DNA of 25,314 bases from Arthrobacter sp. (GCA_025464925.1 JAODMS010000137.1:1-25314); one strand, 5' to 3'; numbered from the stretch's first letter, positions 7,755 to 16,170 are shown. Notes: a model not told the origin generated them from the sequence alone. A program made the numbers and translations.

Positions 7755-7887
7755 CGGGCGACGATGTCACGTTTCGCTCAATACCGTGTCGGGCGCTGTA
7801 ACCTTGGTGGGAAGTAGCATCGCCGCGAGTTTTTGGGCTCCGTGCCAGCGGCAGGAAATCCCCGTCATCGAAAGTGTGGATAGATAC

Positions 7888-8787
7888 GTGAGTAGCGAAC
7901 AGGGTTCAGCAACTCTGGAAGGCATCGACCTCGACCTGGAGGACGCCATCATGGGTCCGACCGGACGCCCCTTGCGCGACTTTCCGGAGCCCGCACCGCT
8001 GTCATCCCACGGCCCGGCGCGGGTCATTGCCATGGTCAACCAGAAGGGTGGCGTCGGTAAGACGACCTCGACCATCAACCTCGCTGCCGCGCTGGCCGAA
8101 TACGGCCGCCGCGTGCTGCTGGTCGACTTCGACCCGCAGGGCGCCCTGTCGGCGGGCCTCGGAACCAATCCGCACGAGCTGGACCTCACCGTCTACAACG
8201 TGCTGATGGACCGCAAGGTGGACATCCGTGACGCCATCCAGAAGACCGGGGTGGAGAATGTGGACCTGCTGCCAGCCAACATCGACCTCTCCGCCGCAGA
8301 AGTGCAGCTCGTGAATGAGGTCGCGCGCGAACAGGTCCTGGACCGGGCCCTGAAGAAGGTCGAGGACGATTACGACGTCGTCCTGATCGACTGCCAGCCC
8401 TCGCTCGGGCTTCTCACCGTCAACGCCCTGACCGCCGCCCATGGCGTCATCATCCCGCTGATCTGTGAATTCTTCGCCCTGCGCGCCGTGGCCCTCCTTG
8501 TGGAAACCATCGACAAGGTCCAGGACCGGCTCAACCCGCGTCTCCACATCGACGGCGTGCTCGCCACGATGTACGACTCCCGTACCCTGCACAGCCGTGA
8601 GGTCATCACCCGCCTGGTCGAGGCCTTCGGCGACAAGGTCTTCGAGACGGTCATCAAACGATCCATCAAGTTCGCCGACGCCACGGTGGCGGCCGAGCCC
8701 ATCACCTCCTACGCCGGCAACCACATCGGCGCCGACGCCTACCGCCGGCTGGCCAAAGAGCTGATCTCGCGCGGCGGCGCACCCTAG
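7888..8787 (+). CDS. ParA/Soj-family ATPase linked to scpAB
   Basis: 299 residues from GTG 7888. A 45-residue N-terminal extension is followed by the deviant Walker A NQKGGVGKTTSTINL (K53/K58), Walker A' VLLVDFDPQGALSAGLG, and Walker B DDYDVVLIDCQPSLGLLTVNAL. The ATPase probably dimerises on nucleotide and binds DNA non-specifically, as ParA proteins do. The same gene stands before scpA in mycobacteria (Rv1708 position) and other actinobacteria. No parB partner or parS site is seen here, so this is not the chromosomal parAB pair; a role with the SMC-ScpAB condensin is inferred from context. The start has only a GGA (7878-7880) as ribosome site; GTG 7876 is an alternative. Eight nt separate it from scpA. 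Confidence 0.88.
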   Translation: MSSEQGSATLEGIDLDLEDAIMGPTGRPLRDFPEPAPLSSHGPARVIAMVNQKGGVGKTTSTINLAAALAEYGRRVLLVDFDPQGALSAGLGTNPHELDLTVYNVLMDRKVDIRDAIQKTGVENVDLLPANIDLSAAEVQLVNEVAREQVLDRALKKVEDDYDVVLIDCQPSLGLLTVNALTAAHGVIIPLICEFFALRAVALLVETIDKVQDRLNPRLHIDGVLATMYDSRTLHSREVITRLVEAFGDKVFETVIKRSIKFADATVAAEPITSYAGNHIGADAYRRLAKELISRGGAP

Positions 8788-8795
8788 ACAGGACC

Positions 8796-9674
8796 GTGGC
8801 AGACGCAGGCACTCCGCCGATGGAGCTCGCCCTACCAGCTGGGCCGGGTGTCGAAGCCCCGCCGGCGGCCGGCAGGAAGCCGGGATTCGAGGTGCGACTG
8901 GCCAACTTCACGGGTCCGTTCGACCTCCTGCTAGGCCTGATTTCCAAGCACCAGCTGGACATCACCGAGGTGGCGCTGGCCACGGTCACCGATGAGTTCA
9001 TCAAGTACATCAAGGGCCTGCAGCAGATGGGTGAGGAGTGGGCACTCGACGAAGCCAGCGAATTCCTGGTCATCGCCGCCACCCTGTTGGACCTCAAGGC
9101 CGCCCGGCTGCTGCCCGCCGGCGAGGTCGAGGACGATGAGGACATCGCCCTGCTGGAGGCCCGGGACCTGTTGTTCGCCCGGCTGCTCCAGTACAGGGCC
9201 TTCAAACACGTGGCCGGCATGATCGGCTCCACCCTCGAACTCGAGGCGCGCCGGTACCCGCGGCAGGTTGCCCTGGAAGGACATTTCGCGGCGCTGCTTC
9301 CGGAACTCCTGTGGCGGCACACTCCGCAGCAGTTCGCAGCGCTGGCCGAAGCAGCGCTCAAGCCCAAAGAAGCCGCCCCCACCGAGGTAGGCCTGGCCCA
9401 CCTTCACGGCACGGCCGTGAGCGTCAAGGAACAGGCCGAGCTGCTGGGCCTCCGGCTGCGCCTGGGCAAGTCCCTCACCTTCCGGGCGCTGGTCGCCGAC
9501 GCTGAATCCACGCTCGTGGTGGTGGCACGGTTCCTGGCACTGTTGGAGATGTTCCGGGACCGGGTGGTGGGCTTCGAGCAGCTGCTGCCGTTGGGTGACC
9601 TGACCGTCCAGTGGACGGCCGATGTTGAAGAGTGGAGCAGCGAAGACGTGGGGAAAGATGAGGAGCAGCCGTGA
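8796..9674 (+). CDS. scpA: Segregation and condensation protein A (kleisin)
   Basis: 292 residues. The N-terminal domain has the ScpA signature FEVRLANFTGPFDLLLGLISKH (about 29-50), followed by DITEVALATVTDEFIKYIKG and the helical FLVIAATLLDLKAARLLP, which together bind the SMC neck. The C-terminal winged helix (about 215-280), SVKEQAELL through VVGFEQLLPLGDLTVQW, binds the SMC head. ScpA bridges the SMC heads in the condensin that organises and segregates the nucleoid. GTG 8796 lies 8 nt after the parA stop; AGGA ends only 2 nt before it, so the start is set mainly by frame and conserved length, and ATG 8820 is possible. Its TGA overlaps the scpB start as GTGA. Confidence 0.93.
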   Translation: MADAGTPPMELALPAGPGVEAPPAAGRKPGFEVRLANFTGPFDLLLGLISKHQLDITEVALATVTDEFIKYIKGLQQMGEEWALDEASEFLVIAATLLDLKAARLLPAGEVEDDEDIALLEARDLLFARLLQYRAFKHVAGMIGSTLELEARRYPRQVALEGHFAALLPELLWRHTPQQFAALAEAALKPKEAAPTEVGLAHLHGTAVSVKEQAELLGLRLRLGKSLTFRALVADAESTLVVVARFLALLEMFRDRVVGFEQLLPLGDLTVQWTADVEEWSSEDVGKDEEQP

Positions 9675-10342
9675 GTGAAAGCCTGTCCCAACCGGAATCG
9701 GACGGCGGGGCGGCGGGCCCGGACCTCTCCCGTCTCCCAGGTGGTGCCCGCGCCGGGCTCGAGGCCGTCCTGATGGTGATTGACCAGCCGGCCACGGCCA
9801 CCGAGCTGGCAACGGGACTTAACCTCACGGTCGACGTCGTCGAGGAGTTGCTGGCGGAACTGCAGCGGGAGTACAACGGCTATACTGTTAATGCCCCGGA
9901 TGCGGACGATGCCAGCGTGAACGGCTTCAGTGCCGCCCCCCGGGGTTTTGAATTGCGGAATATCGCCGGAGGCTGGCGGATCTACTCCCGCGCTGAATTC
10001 GCCGATGTCGTCGGCGGATTCGTGCTGGAAGGACAGACAGCCAGGCTGACGCAGGCGGCGCTCGAAACGCTCGCCGTCATCGCTTACCGCCAGCCTGTAT
10101 CAAGGGCGCGGGTGTCTGCAATTCGAGGAGTCAATGTTGACTCTGTCGTGCGGACGCTGACCCAGCGGGGGCTGATCGAGGATTCAGGCACCGATCCCGA
10201 ATCCGGGGCGGTCCTGTACCGCACGACGTCGTATTTCCTTGAACGCATGGGAATTGGCTCGGGGGCGGAACTGCCCCAGCTTTCGCCCCATCTTCCGGGG
10301 CTGGAAGGCATCGAAGAGTTCTACGACGCTGGAAGAATGTAG
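9671..10342 (+). CDS. scpB: Segregation and condensation protein B
   Basis: 223 residues. Two winged-helix domains are recognisable: the first from about residue 20 (RAGLEAVLMVIDQPATATELA), the second around 125-185 with TQAALETLAVIAYRQPVSRARVSAIRGVNVDSVVRTLTQRGLI, the best-conserved ScpB segment. It forms a dimer on the ScpA linker in the SMC complex. The GTG start at 9671 overlaps the scpA stop by 4 nt (GTGA), indicating translational coupling and matched synthesis. The middle segment (about 70-90) is acidic and low in conservation. A 110-bp gap without a clear terminator follows before the pseudouridine synthase gene. Confidence 0.93.
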   Translation: MSESLSQPESDGGAAGPDLSRLPGGARAGLEAVLMVIDQPATATELATGLNLTVDVVEELLAELQREYNGYTVNAPDADDASVNGFSAAPRGFELRNIAGGWRIYSRAEFADVVGGFVLEGQTARLTQAALETLAVIAYRQPVSRARVSAIRGVNVDSVVRTLTQRGLIEDSGTDPESGAVLYRTTSYFLERMGIGSGAELPQLSPHLPGLEGIEEFYDAGRM

Positions 10343-10452
10343 GCAGAAAAGCTGCCTGCGCAGAAGTATCCACCAGGGCAGGACCATTTTGCCCCGCTGG
10401 CGGGTGTTGTCGGGAGGCAACGGCCGTCGGCTATCACAACGAAGGACGGGTC

Positions 10453-11715
10453 ATGACACAGGCGGGACGCCAGGGTTCACCACGTAACAGTTCGGGACGC
10501 AACAGTGCCGGACAAAATTCAGCGCAGGGCGGCTCAGGCCGCGGCGCACAGGGCGGTGCAGGGCGCCCGGCACAGGGCGGCGCCGGCCGCAGTTTCCAGG
10601 GCGGCGGGAGCCGCACCGGGGGAGCCGGCTTCAAGGGCGGCGGAGACCGCCCCTTCAAGCACCCGAAGCCTCGTGAAGAGGCCTTCATCGATCCGGACCT
10701 GCAGGCTCCCGGCGCGCCCGCAGAGCGGCCGGCCTCCGGCGAACGGAAGCCCAGCGGGTTCTCCGGCAAGGCAGCGGGCCGCAAGCCCGGCGCCCGGAAG
10801 CCCGGCTTCGGCAAGGACCCCGGCACCCCGGGTGCGCTCAAGCCCAAGCCGCGAACCGGCGCACCCAAGGCTGCCGGCTCCCGCGCTTTCGGCAGCGAAC
10901 GCTTCGGCCAGAACCTCGGGCCGGTGCGCAAGCCGGCCCGCAAGCGCGGACCTCGCAGCGCTGTGCCGCAGTCTGAGCTGCACGACGCCGACGGCATCCG
11001 CCTGCAGAAAGTCATGGCTTCGGCCGGCGTCGCCTCCCGGCGCGTCTGCGAGGAAATGATCGCGGAAGGCCGCGTGGAGGTCGACGGCCAGGTTGTCACG
11101 GAACTCGGCGTGCGCGTCGACCCGAAGACGGCCGTGGTCCACGTCGACGGACTGCGGATCCAGTTGGATGAAAACATGGTCTACATGGTGTTCAACAAGC
11201 CCAAGGGCGTTGTCTCCACGATGGAAGACCCGGACGGACGTCCCTGCATCAGCGACTTCGTCCGCAACCACCACGGCGAACGCCTCTTCCATGTCGGCCG
11301 GCTCGACGTCGCCACGGAAGGCCTGCTGTTGCTGACCAACGACGGCGAGCTCGCTAACCGCCTGACGCACCCGTCCTACGAGGTCCCCAAGACGTACCTG
11401 GTACAGGTCCGCGGGCCGTTCCCGCAGGGCATCGGCGCCGAACTGAAGGCCGGCGTCGAACTTGAGGATGGAATCGCCTCGGTCGACTCGTTCAAACTGG
11501 TGGACTCCACTCCGGGCCACGTGCTGATCGAAGTCGTGCTGCACTCGGGCAAGAACCGGATCGTCCGGCGTCTCTTTGACGCCGTCGGCTTTCCTGTCCT
11601 GCGCCTGGTCCGTGTCAAGGTCGGACCCATCGGCCTGGGCGACCAGCGCCAGGGCAGCATCCGCAACCTCGGTAGGCAGGAAGTCGGCCACCTGCTGGCA
11701 TCCGTAGGGCTGTAG
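10453..11715 (+). CDS. rluB: 23S rRNA pseudouridine synthase (RluB/RsuA family) with long basic N-terminal tail
   Basis: 420 residues. The first ~175 are low-complexity: glycine/arginine/serine/glutamine-rich to about residue 70, then lysine/proline/arginine-rich. The S4 RNA-binding domain follows (about 181-240, IRLQKVMASAGVASRRVCEEMI), then the RsuA/RluB catalytic domain with FNKPKGVVSTMED and the active site GRLDVATEGLLLLTNDG (catalytic D285), and KNRIVRRLFDAVGFPVLRLVRV near the end. It isomerises a uridine of 23S rRNA in ribosome assembly. The usual family length is about 250 residues, so the tail is an accessory RNA-binding or disordered extension. AAGGA stands before ATG 10453. The exact target (the RluB site) is inferred from family and synteny with the Rv1711 position. 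Confidence 0.88.
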   Translation: MTQAGRQGSPRNSSGRNSAGQNSAQGGSGRGAQGGAGRPAQGGAGRSFQGGGSRTGGAGFKGGGDRPFKHPKPREEAFIDPDLQAPGAPAERPASGERKPSGFSGKAAGRKPGARKPGFGKDPGTPGALKPKPRTGAPKAAGSRAFGSERFGQNLGPVRKPARKRGPRSAVPQSELHDADGIRLQKVMASAGVASRRVCEEMIAEGRVEVDGQVVTELGVRVDPKTAVVHVDGLRIQLDENMVYMVFNKPKGVVSTMEDPDGRPCISDFVRNHHGERLFHVGRLDVATEGLLLLTNDGELANRLTHPSYEVPKTYLVQVRGPFPQGIGAELKAGVELEDGIASVDSFKLVDSTPGHVLIEVVLHSGKNRIVRRLFDAVGFPVLRLVRVKVGPIGLGDQRQGSIRNLGRQEVGHLLASVGL

Positions 11716-11717
11716 GC

Positions 11718-12827
11718 ATGTCCGCCTTTCGCACCCACGGCCGCGGCCACCTTAACGGTCCGGTGGTGGTCGTGGGGACCGGGCTGCTCGGCACCAGCAT
11801 CGGGCTGGGGCTGCGGGGCCGCGGCGTCGCAGTGTTCCTCTCCGATCCCTCGCCCACCAACCAGGCCGTCGCCGTCGACATCGGCGCCGGCCTGCCGCTG
11901 GCATGCCTTGACGGAGAGCAGCCTGAGCTCGTCGTGGTCGCCGCCCCACCGGACGTTACCGCCGACGTGGTGGCACGGGCCCTCGCGGACTACCCGCAGG
12001 CGGTTGTCGTGGACATCGCGAGTGTGAAGGCCGGCATCCTGTCCGACCTTCGTGCCCGCGGCGCGGATCTCGGCCGCTATGTGGGTACCCACCCCATGGC
12101 CGGCCGGGAAAAGTCCGGCCCTGTCGCGGCCCGCGGCGAGCTGTTCACCTCCATGCCGTGGGTCCTTTGCCCCGCGGATGAGACGGCGCCGGAGTCCCTG
12201 CAGACAGCGCGCGCCATGGCCGGTGACCTCGGCGCCGTGGTCTCGGAATTCGGCGCGGAGGAACACGACGAAGCCGTGGCACTCGTCTCCCATGTTCCCC
12301 AGGTGATGTCCTCGCTGGTGGCCAGCCGCCTGCAGGGCACGCCCCTGCATGCCCTGTCCCTGGCCGGAAACGGCCTGCGGGACGTGACCCGGATCGCGGC
12401 GAGCGATCCCGCCCTCTGGGTCCAGATCCTGGGCGCTAACGCGGACAAGGTGGTCGGAGTGCTGCACGGGGTCCGCGAGGACCTCAACCGGCTGATCGGC
12501 ACCCTCGAGCACCCGGAAGCGCCCGGTGCCCGGCTCGACCTTGCCCAGCTGATCAGCGAAGGCAACGCCGGCCAGTCCCGCATTCCGGGCAAACACGGGG
12601 GACCGCCCCAGGCCTACTCCTGGCTGACGGTGCTCGTGGATGACTCCCCGGGCCAGATCGCCAAGCTCCTGACCGAGATCGGTGAGATCGGCGTTAACCT
12701 GGAGGACCTCCGTCTGGACCACTCCTCGGGACAGAACGTGGGCATGGTGGAACTGTCCGTCCTGCCCAATAAACACGACATGCTCATCGAAGCCCTCAAC
12801 GACCGCGGATGGCGGGTGCTCCAGTAA
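11718..12827 (+). CDS. tyrA: Prephenate dehydrogenase with C-terminal ACT domain
   Basis: 369 residues. The N-terminal Rossmann fold starts with VVVVGTGLLGTSIGLGL (GxGLLG, about 16-32). The signature GTHPMAGREKSG (about 123-134) supplies catalytic H125, and SHVPQVMSSL (H192) belongs to the helical dimerisation domain. The last ~70 residues (SWLTVLVDDSPGQIAKLLTEIGEIGVNLEDLRL) form an ACT domain, expected to bind tyrosine for feedback control. It oxidises prephenate to 4-hydroxyphenylpyruvate with NAD in tyrosine synthesis. It starts 2 nt after the rluB stop, with TAGG motifs at the junction, and overlaps cmk by one nucleotide (TAATG). An arogenate-using activity cannot be ruled out. Confidence 0.92.
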   Translation: MSAFRTHGRGHLNGPVVVVGTGLLGTSIGLGLRGRGVAVFLSDPSPTNQAVAVDIGAGLPLACLDGEQPELVVVAAPPDVTADVVARALADYPQAVVVDIASVKAGILSDLRARGADLGRYVGTHPMAGREKSGPVAARGELFTSMPWVLCPADETAPESLQTARAMAGDLGAVVSEFGAEEHDEAVALVSHVPQVMSSLVASRLQGTPLHALSLAGNGLRDVTRIAASDPALWVQILGANADKVVGVLHGVREDLNRLIGTLEHPEAPGARLDLAQLISEGNAGQSRIPGKHGGPPQAYSWLTVLVDDSPGQIAKLLTEIGEIGVNLEDLRLDHSSGQNVGMVELSVLPNKHDMLIEALNDRGWRVLQ

Positions 12828-13555
12828 TGACTCAGGAACTCATCGAGACCGTGGACGTCGTCCGCCCAGGAAAACACCTTGTCGTCGCCATTGACGGGCC
12901 TTCGGGTTCCGGCAAATCCAGTGTCAGCAAGGAGGTGGCCCGCCGGCTCAGACTGGCCTACCTTGACACCGGCGCCATGTACCGTGCCCTGACCTGGTAC
13001 TGCCTGGACAGCGGCACGGACTTAGAGGACGGGGCCGCCGTCGAGGCAGCGTCCGAGGGCTTGCCGCTGGACATCAGCACGAGCCCGCACGAAGAGTACG
13101 TCCGCGTCGGCGGTACCGATGTCACGCTCGCCATCCGCGAACCGGCGATTTCCGCCGCCGTGAGCGCCGTGGCCACGACCCTCGGCGCCCGCACGGAGCT
13201 GATCCGCCGCCAGCGTGACCTGATCGAAAAGCACCACCGCCGCATCGTCGTGGAAGGCCGGGACATCACCACCGTCGTCGCGCCCTCGGCTGAAGTGCGG
13301 ATGCTGCTCACCGCGAGCGAAGAGGCGCGCCTGCGCCGCCGGGGCATCCAGCTCGGCGGCAGCCAGAACGCCGAGCAGCTCGCGGCCCAGGTGATCCACC
13401 GCGACGCCAAGGACTCCACCGTGGTGAACTTCACCCAGGCCGCCGACGGCGTGGTCACCCTGGACTCCTCGGAGCTGGACTTCGAGGAGACCGTCGCGGC
13501 CGCGCTCGTCATCGTGAACCGCATTCTCAACCACACGGCCACCAACCGTGACTGA
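12827..13555 (+). CDS. cmk: Cytidylate kinase
   Basis: 242 residues from ATG 12827. P-loop GPSGSGKSSVSKEVARRL (about 24-41), YLDTGAMYRALTWY substrate-binding segment, EGRDITTVVAPSAEVRMLLTAS and the LID region ARLRRRG are all typical of CMP kinase. It phosphorylates CMP and dCMP, recycling nucleotides for RNA, DNA and lipid precursors. ATG 12827 shares its A with the tyrA TAA stop, a coupling arrangement; the in-frame ATG 12809 would add six residues inside tyrA. Its end overlaps the acyltransferase start by 8 nt. The order cmk-(acyltransferase)-der is conserved in actinobacteria. Confidence 0.94.
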   Translation: MTQELIETVDVVRPGKHLVVAIDGPSGSGKSSVSKEVARRLRLAYLDTGAMYRALTWYCLDSGTDLEDGAAVEAASEGLPLDISTSPHEEYVRVGGTDVTLAIREPAISAAVSAVATTLGARTELIRRQRDLIEKHHRRIVVEGRDITTVVAPSAEVRMLLTASEEARLRRRGIQLGGSQNAEQLAAQVIHRDAKDSTVVNFTQAADGVVTLDSSELDFEETVAAALVIVNRILNHTATNRD

Positions 13556-14309
13556 GACCGGGAATGAGACGGCGCCGAAGGCGCTAACGCAGCTGCCGGG
13601 CCGCTGGACCACCGCCTGGAGCCGGCCCGTGGGCTGGATGCTGGACCATGTCCTCTACCGGACGTCGGTCACCGGGCGTTCGAACGTGCCGGCGACGGGC
13701 CCGGTGATCTTCGCCGGCAACCACATCAGCTTCCTGGACGGACCGGTCATGTTCGGGGCCTCACCGCGGCCCATGCACATCCTGGTCAAGAAGGAAATGT
13801 TCGCCGGCTTTATGGGCCGTGTGCTCAAGGCGTCCGGTCAGCTTCCAGTAGACCGGAGCGGTGACCGGGCGGCCCTGCACACGGCCCGGAGCGTCCTCGA
13901 CGCCGGGCGGTGCGTCGGCATCCTCCCCGAGGGAACGCGGGGGAGCGGTGAAGCCGCCGCGATCAACAACGGCGTCGCCTGGCTCGCGCTGAACTCCGGC
14001 GCGACGGTGGTCCCCGTGGCCATCCTGGGCACGCGGATCAGCGGCGAGCATCTGGACGTCGTTCCCCGGCTGCGCCGGCGGCTGCATGTCAGCTTCGGCG
14101 GGGCCCTCAATGTCAGCCGCAGGCCCGGCGAGACCGGGCGTGTTTCAATGGACAGAGCGGGAACCGAGATCCGCGCCGCGCTGGCCCGACACGTCCAAGA
14201 CTCGATCACAAGAACCGGGCAGCCCTTGCCCGACGCGGATTCCCCGCAAGAATTTTCTGAAGCAGTAGCCGCGACGCCGGCAGATCACCCCATAAGGACA
14301 GTGCAATGA
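13548..14309 (+). CDS. 1-acyl-sn-glycerol-3-phosphate acyltransferase (PlsC-type)
   Basis: 253 residues from GTG 13548. The acyltransferase block I NHISFLD (58-64, the NHx4D catalytic motif), block II around [10 protein letters not shown] (97-106), block [13 protein letters not shown] (125-134) and the VVPVAILG segment are intact. It is expected to acylate lysophosphatidate at the membrane to make phosphatidate for phospholipids. No strong membrane helix is visible, only a short hydrophobic stretch before block I. The start overlaps cmk by 8 nt and lacks a good ribosome site, suggesting reinitiation. The stop overlaps der as ATGA. A substrate other than lysophosphatidate is possible, as actinobacteria carry several paralogues. 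Confidence 0.88.
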   Translation: MTETGNETAPKALTQLPGRWTTAWSRPVGWMLDHVLYRTSVTGRSNVPATGPVIFAGNHISFLDGPVMFGASPRPMHILVKKEMFAGFMGRVLKASGQLPVDRSGDRAALHTARSVLDAGRCVGILPEGTRGSGEAAAINNGVAWLALNSGATVVPVAILGTRISGEHLDVVPRLRRRLHVSFGGALNVSRRPGETGRVSMDRAGTEIRAALARHVQDSITRTGQPLPDADSPQEFSEAVAATPADHPIRTVQ

Positions 14310-15856
14310 GCGATACGACTCAAACCTCCGGCAATTCTGGTGCCGGCGAAGACGAATACACGCCCACCGGCACCGACCAGGTGGCTGAGCATCTCGCCGC
14401 CCTGGACGACGAGGAAGCAGAAGTCCGCGCGGCCTCCCTCCGTGCCGGCCTGGACGACTACGAGCTGGACGAAGAGGACGCGGCGCTGCTCAGTGGCCGC
14501 TACGACGACGAGGACTTCGACGGTCCCGTCAAGCTTGATCCGGTCCTGGCCATCATCGGCCGGCCGAACGTAGGCAAGTCCACACTGGTGAACCGCATCC
14601 TCGGCCGCCGCGAAGCCGTCGTGGAAGACACCCCCGGCGTCACCCGTGACCGGGTCATGTACTCGGCGACCTGGAACGGCCGGAACTTCACGGTCGTCGA
14701 CACCGGCGGCTGGGAGCACGATGCCCGCGGCATCCACGCCCGCGTCGCCGAGCAGGCAGAGATGGCCGTGGAACTCGCGGACGCCGTCCTGTTCGTCGTC
14801 GACTCCGCCGTGGGCGCAACCGCCACGGACGAAGGCGTCGTCAAGATGCTGCGCAAGTCCAAGAAGCCGGTCATCATGGTGGCCAACAAGGTGGACGACT
14901 TCGCGCAGGAAGCAGACTCGGCCTTGCTCTGGGGCCTGGGCTTCGGGGAACCCTACCCTGTCTCGGCGCTCCACGGCCGCGGCGTCGCCGATCTGCTGGA
15001 CCATGTGATGGACACGCTCCCGGAGTTCTCCACCATCGAAGGCCTTGAGCGTTCCGGCGGGCCCCGCCGTATCGCCCTGATCGGGCGGCCGAATGTCGGC
15101 AAGTCCTCGCTGCTGAACAAGCTGGCCGGTTCCGAGCGGGTCGTGGTCGACAACACCGCCGGAACCACGCGCGATCCGGTCGATGAGTTCATCGAACTGG
15201 GCGGCCGGACCTGGCGTTTCGTGGACACCGCCGGCATTCGGCGCCGCCAGCACATGGCCCAGGGCGCTGACTACTACGCCTCCCTGCGGACCCAGAGCGC
15301 GCTCGAAAAGGCCGAGGTCGCCGTCGTGCTCCTGGCCGTCGACGAAGTGATGAGCGAGCAGGACGTACGCATCCTCCAGCTGGCCATCGAATCCGGCCGT
15401 GCACTGGTGCTGGCCTTCAACAAGTGGGACCTGCTGGACGACGAACGCCGCACCTACCTGGAGCGTGAAATCGAGCAGGACCTGGCCCACGTGGCGTGGG
15501 CGCCGCGGGTCAACATCTCGGCGCTGACCGGGTGGCACAAGGACAAGCTCGTTCCGGCCCTGGACACTGCCCTGGAAAGCTGGGACAAGCGCATCCCGAC
15601 CGGCCGGCTCAATGCCTTCCTGGGCGAACTGGTTGCGGCGCACCCGCACCCGGTCCGCGGCGGCAAGCAGCCCCGCATCCTGTTCGGCACCCAGGCGTCG
15701 AGCCGTCCGCCGAAGTTCGTGCTCTTCACCACCGGGTTCCTGGATCCGGGCTACCGCCGGTTCATCACGCGCCGGCTCCGGGAGACCTTCGGTTTCGAGG
15801 GCACCCCCATCGAGGTCAACATGCGCGTACGCGAAAAGCGCGGCAAGAAGCGTTAA
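14306..15856 (+). CDS. der: Ribosome biogenesis GTPase Der (EngA)
   Basis: 516 residues with the hallmark pair of GTPase domains. Domain 1: GRPNVGKS at 85-92, DTGGW at 132-136, NKVD at 194-197. Domain 2: GRPNVGKS at 260-267, DTAGI near 308, NKWD at 372-375. A C-terminal KH-like domain (about 395-510) ends in a lysine/arginine-rich tail. It acts in 50S subunit maturation. The first ~78 residues are an acidic extension ([25 protein letters not shown]) that is absent from the shorter proteobacterial and firmicute enzymes. AAGGA lies 7 nt before ATG 14306, which overlaps the acyltransferase stop by 4 nt. It is the last gene of the parA-scpAB-der run. Confidence 0.95.
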   Translation: MSDTTQTSGNSGAGEDEYTPTGTDQVAEHLAALDDEEAEVRAASLRAGLDDYELDEEDAALLSGRYDDEDFDGPVKLDPVLAIIGRPNVGKSTLVNRILGRREAVVEDTPGVTRDRVMYSATWNGRNFTVVDTGGWEHDARGIHARVAEQAEMAVELADAVLFVVDSAVGATATDEGVVKMLRKSKKPVIMVANKVDDFAQEADSALLWGLGFGEPYPVSALHGRGVADLLDHVMDTLPEFSTIEGLERSGGPRRIALIGRPNVGKSSLLNKLAGSERVVVDNTAGTTRDPVDEFIELGGRTWRFVDTAGIRRRQHMAQGADYYASLRTQSALEKAEVAVVLLAVDEVMSEQDVRILQLAIESGRALVLAFNKWDLLDDERRTYLEREIEQDLAHVAWAPRVNISALTGWHKDKLVPALDTALESWDKRIPTGRLNAFLGELVAAHPHPVRGGKQPRILFGTQASSRPPKFVLFTTGFLDPGYRRFITRRLRETFGFEGTPIEVNMRVREKRGKKR

Positions 15857-15868
15857 TCCGGACACACT

Positions 15869-15901
15869 GTGCCGGTGGCACCGGAACGATGTCACCGGCA
15901 C
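15869..15901. repeat. 9-bp perfect inverted repeat after der
   Basis: GTGCCGGTG (15869-15877) and CACCGGCAC (15893-15901) form a perfect stem; an overlapping alternative, CCGGTG-G-CACCGG, lies at 15872-15884. There is no T run, so it is not a standard intrinsic terminator. It may end or stabilise the der transcript, or separate it from the tRNA gene. Confidence 0.45.
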
Positions 15902-15996
15902 CCTCCAGGATCGTGTAAGCTTTTGGAGGTGGTTCGGCCGGACTGCTCCGATGGAAATCTTTCAGATGGCATCGAGGCGGAGAACGGCGGAACCAA

Positions 15997-16073
<77 letters not shown>

Positions 16074-16082
16074 GCGGATAAT

Positions 16083-16118
16083 ACCCCGCCATTTCGAACA
16101 ACGGAATGGCGGGGTTTT
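16083..16118 (+). terminator. Rho-independent terminator after tRNA-Pro
   Basis: Perfect 11-bp stem ACCCCGCCATT (16083-16093) with AATGGCGGGGT (16105-16115), extendable by two pairs, 7-nt inner loop, then TTTT. It starts 10 nt after the tRNA 3' end. Confidence 0.88.
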
Positions 16119-16127
16119 CTGTTTCTA

Positions 16128-16170
16128 GGACAGTTCCGCTTCTGCCTATACTTTCAGCGGCGGACAGTTC
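16128..16170 (+). promoter_or_regulatory. gcvH promoter region with direct repeats
   Basis: TATACT at 16147-16152 is a good -10 hexamer; the -35 is weak. Two identical GGACAGTTC repeats (16128-16136 and 16162-16170) flank it with a 34-bp period, possibly marking a regulator site. Transcription would start near 16159, giving a leader of about 60 nt before gcvH. Confidence 0.4.

Larger units (their letters stand above)
7557..7887. other. Intergenic region dctA to parA (331 bp)
   Basis: Holds the palindrome and terminator behind dctA, then an open frame at 7659-7754 that may be a gene remnant, then about 130 bp leading to parA. A TAACCT hexamer at 7799-7804 could be a -10, but no convincing -35 stands before it, so the parA-scpAB promoter is not located. 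No RNA gene or mobile element is seen. Confidence 0.5.

Noticed and set aside
7510..7887. Upstream extension of the scp-linked ParA into dctA
   Set aside because: It would run through the dctA end and its terminator; the homologous part starts at GTG 7888.
11376..12776. 466-codon minus-strand frame spanning rluB and tyrA
   Set aside because: It crosses two well-supported genes and has no motif of its own.
14285..15901. 538-codon open frame on the minus strand opposite der
   Set aside because: Shadow of der; low-complexity composition and no recognisable domain.
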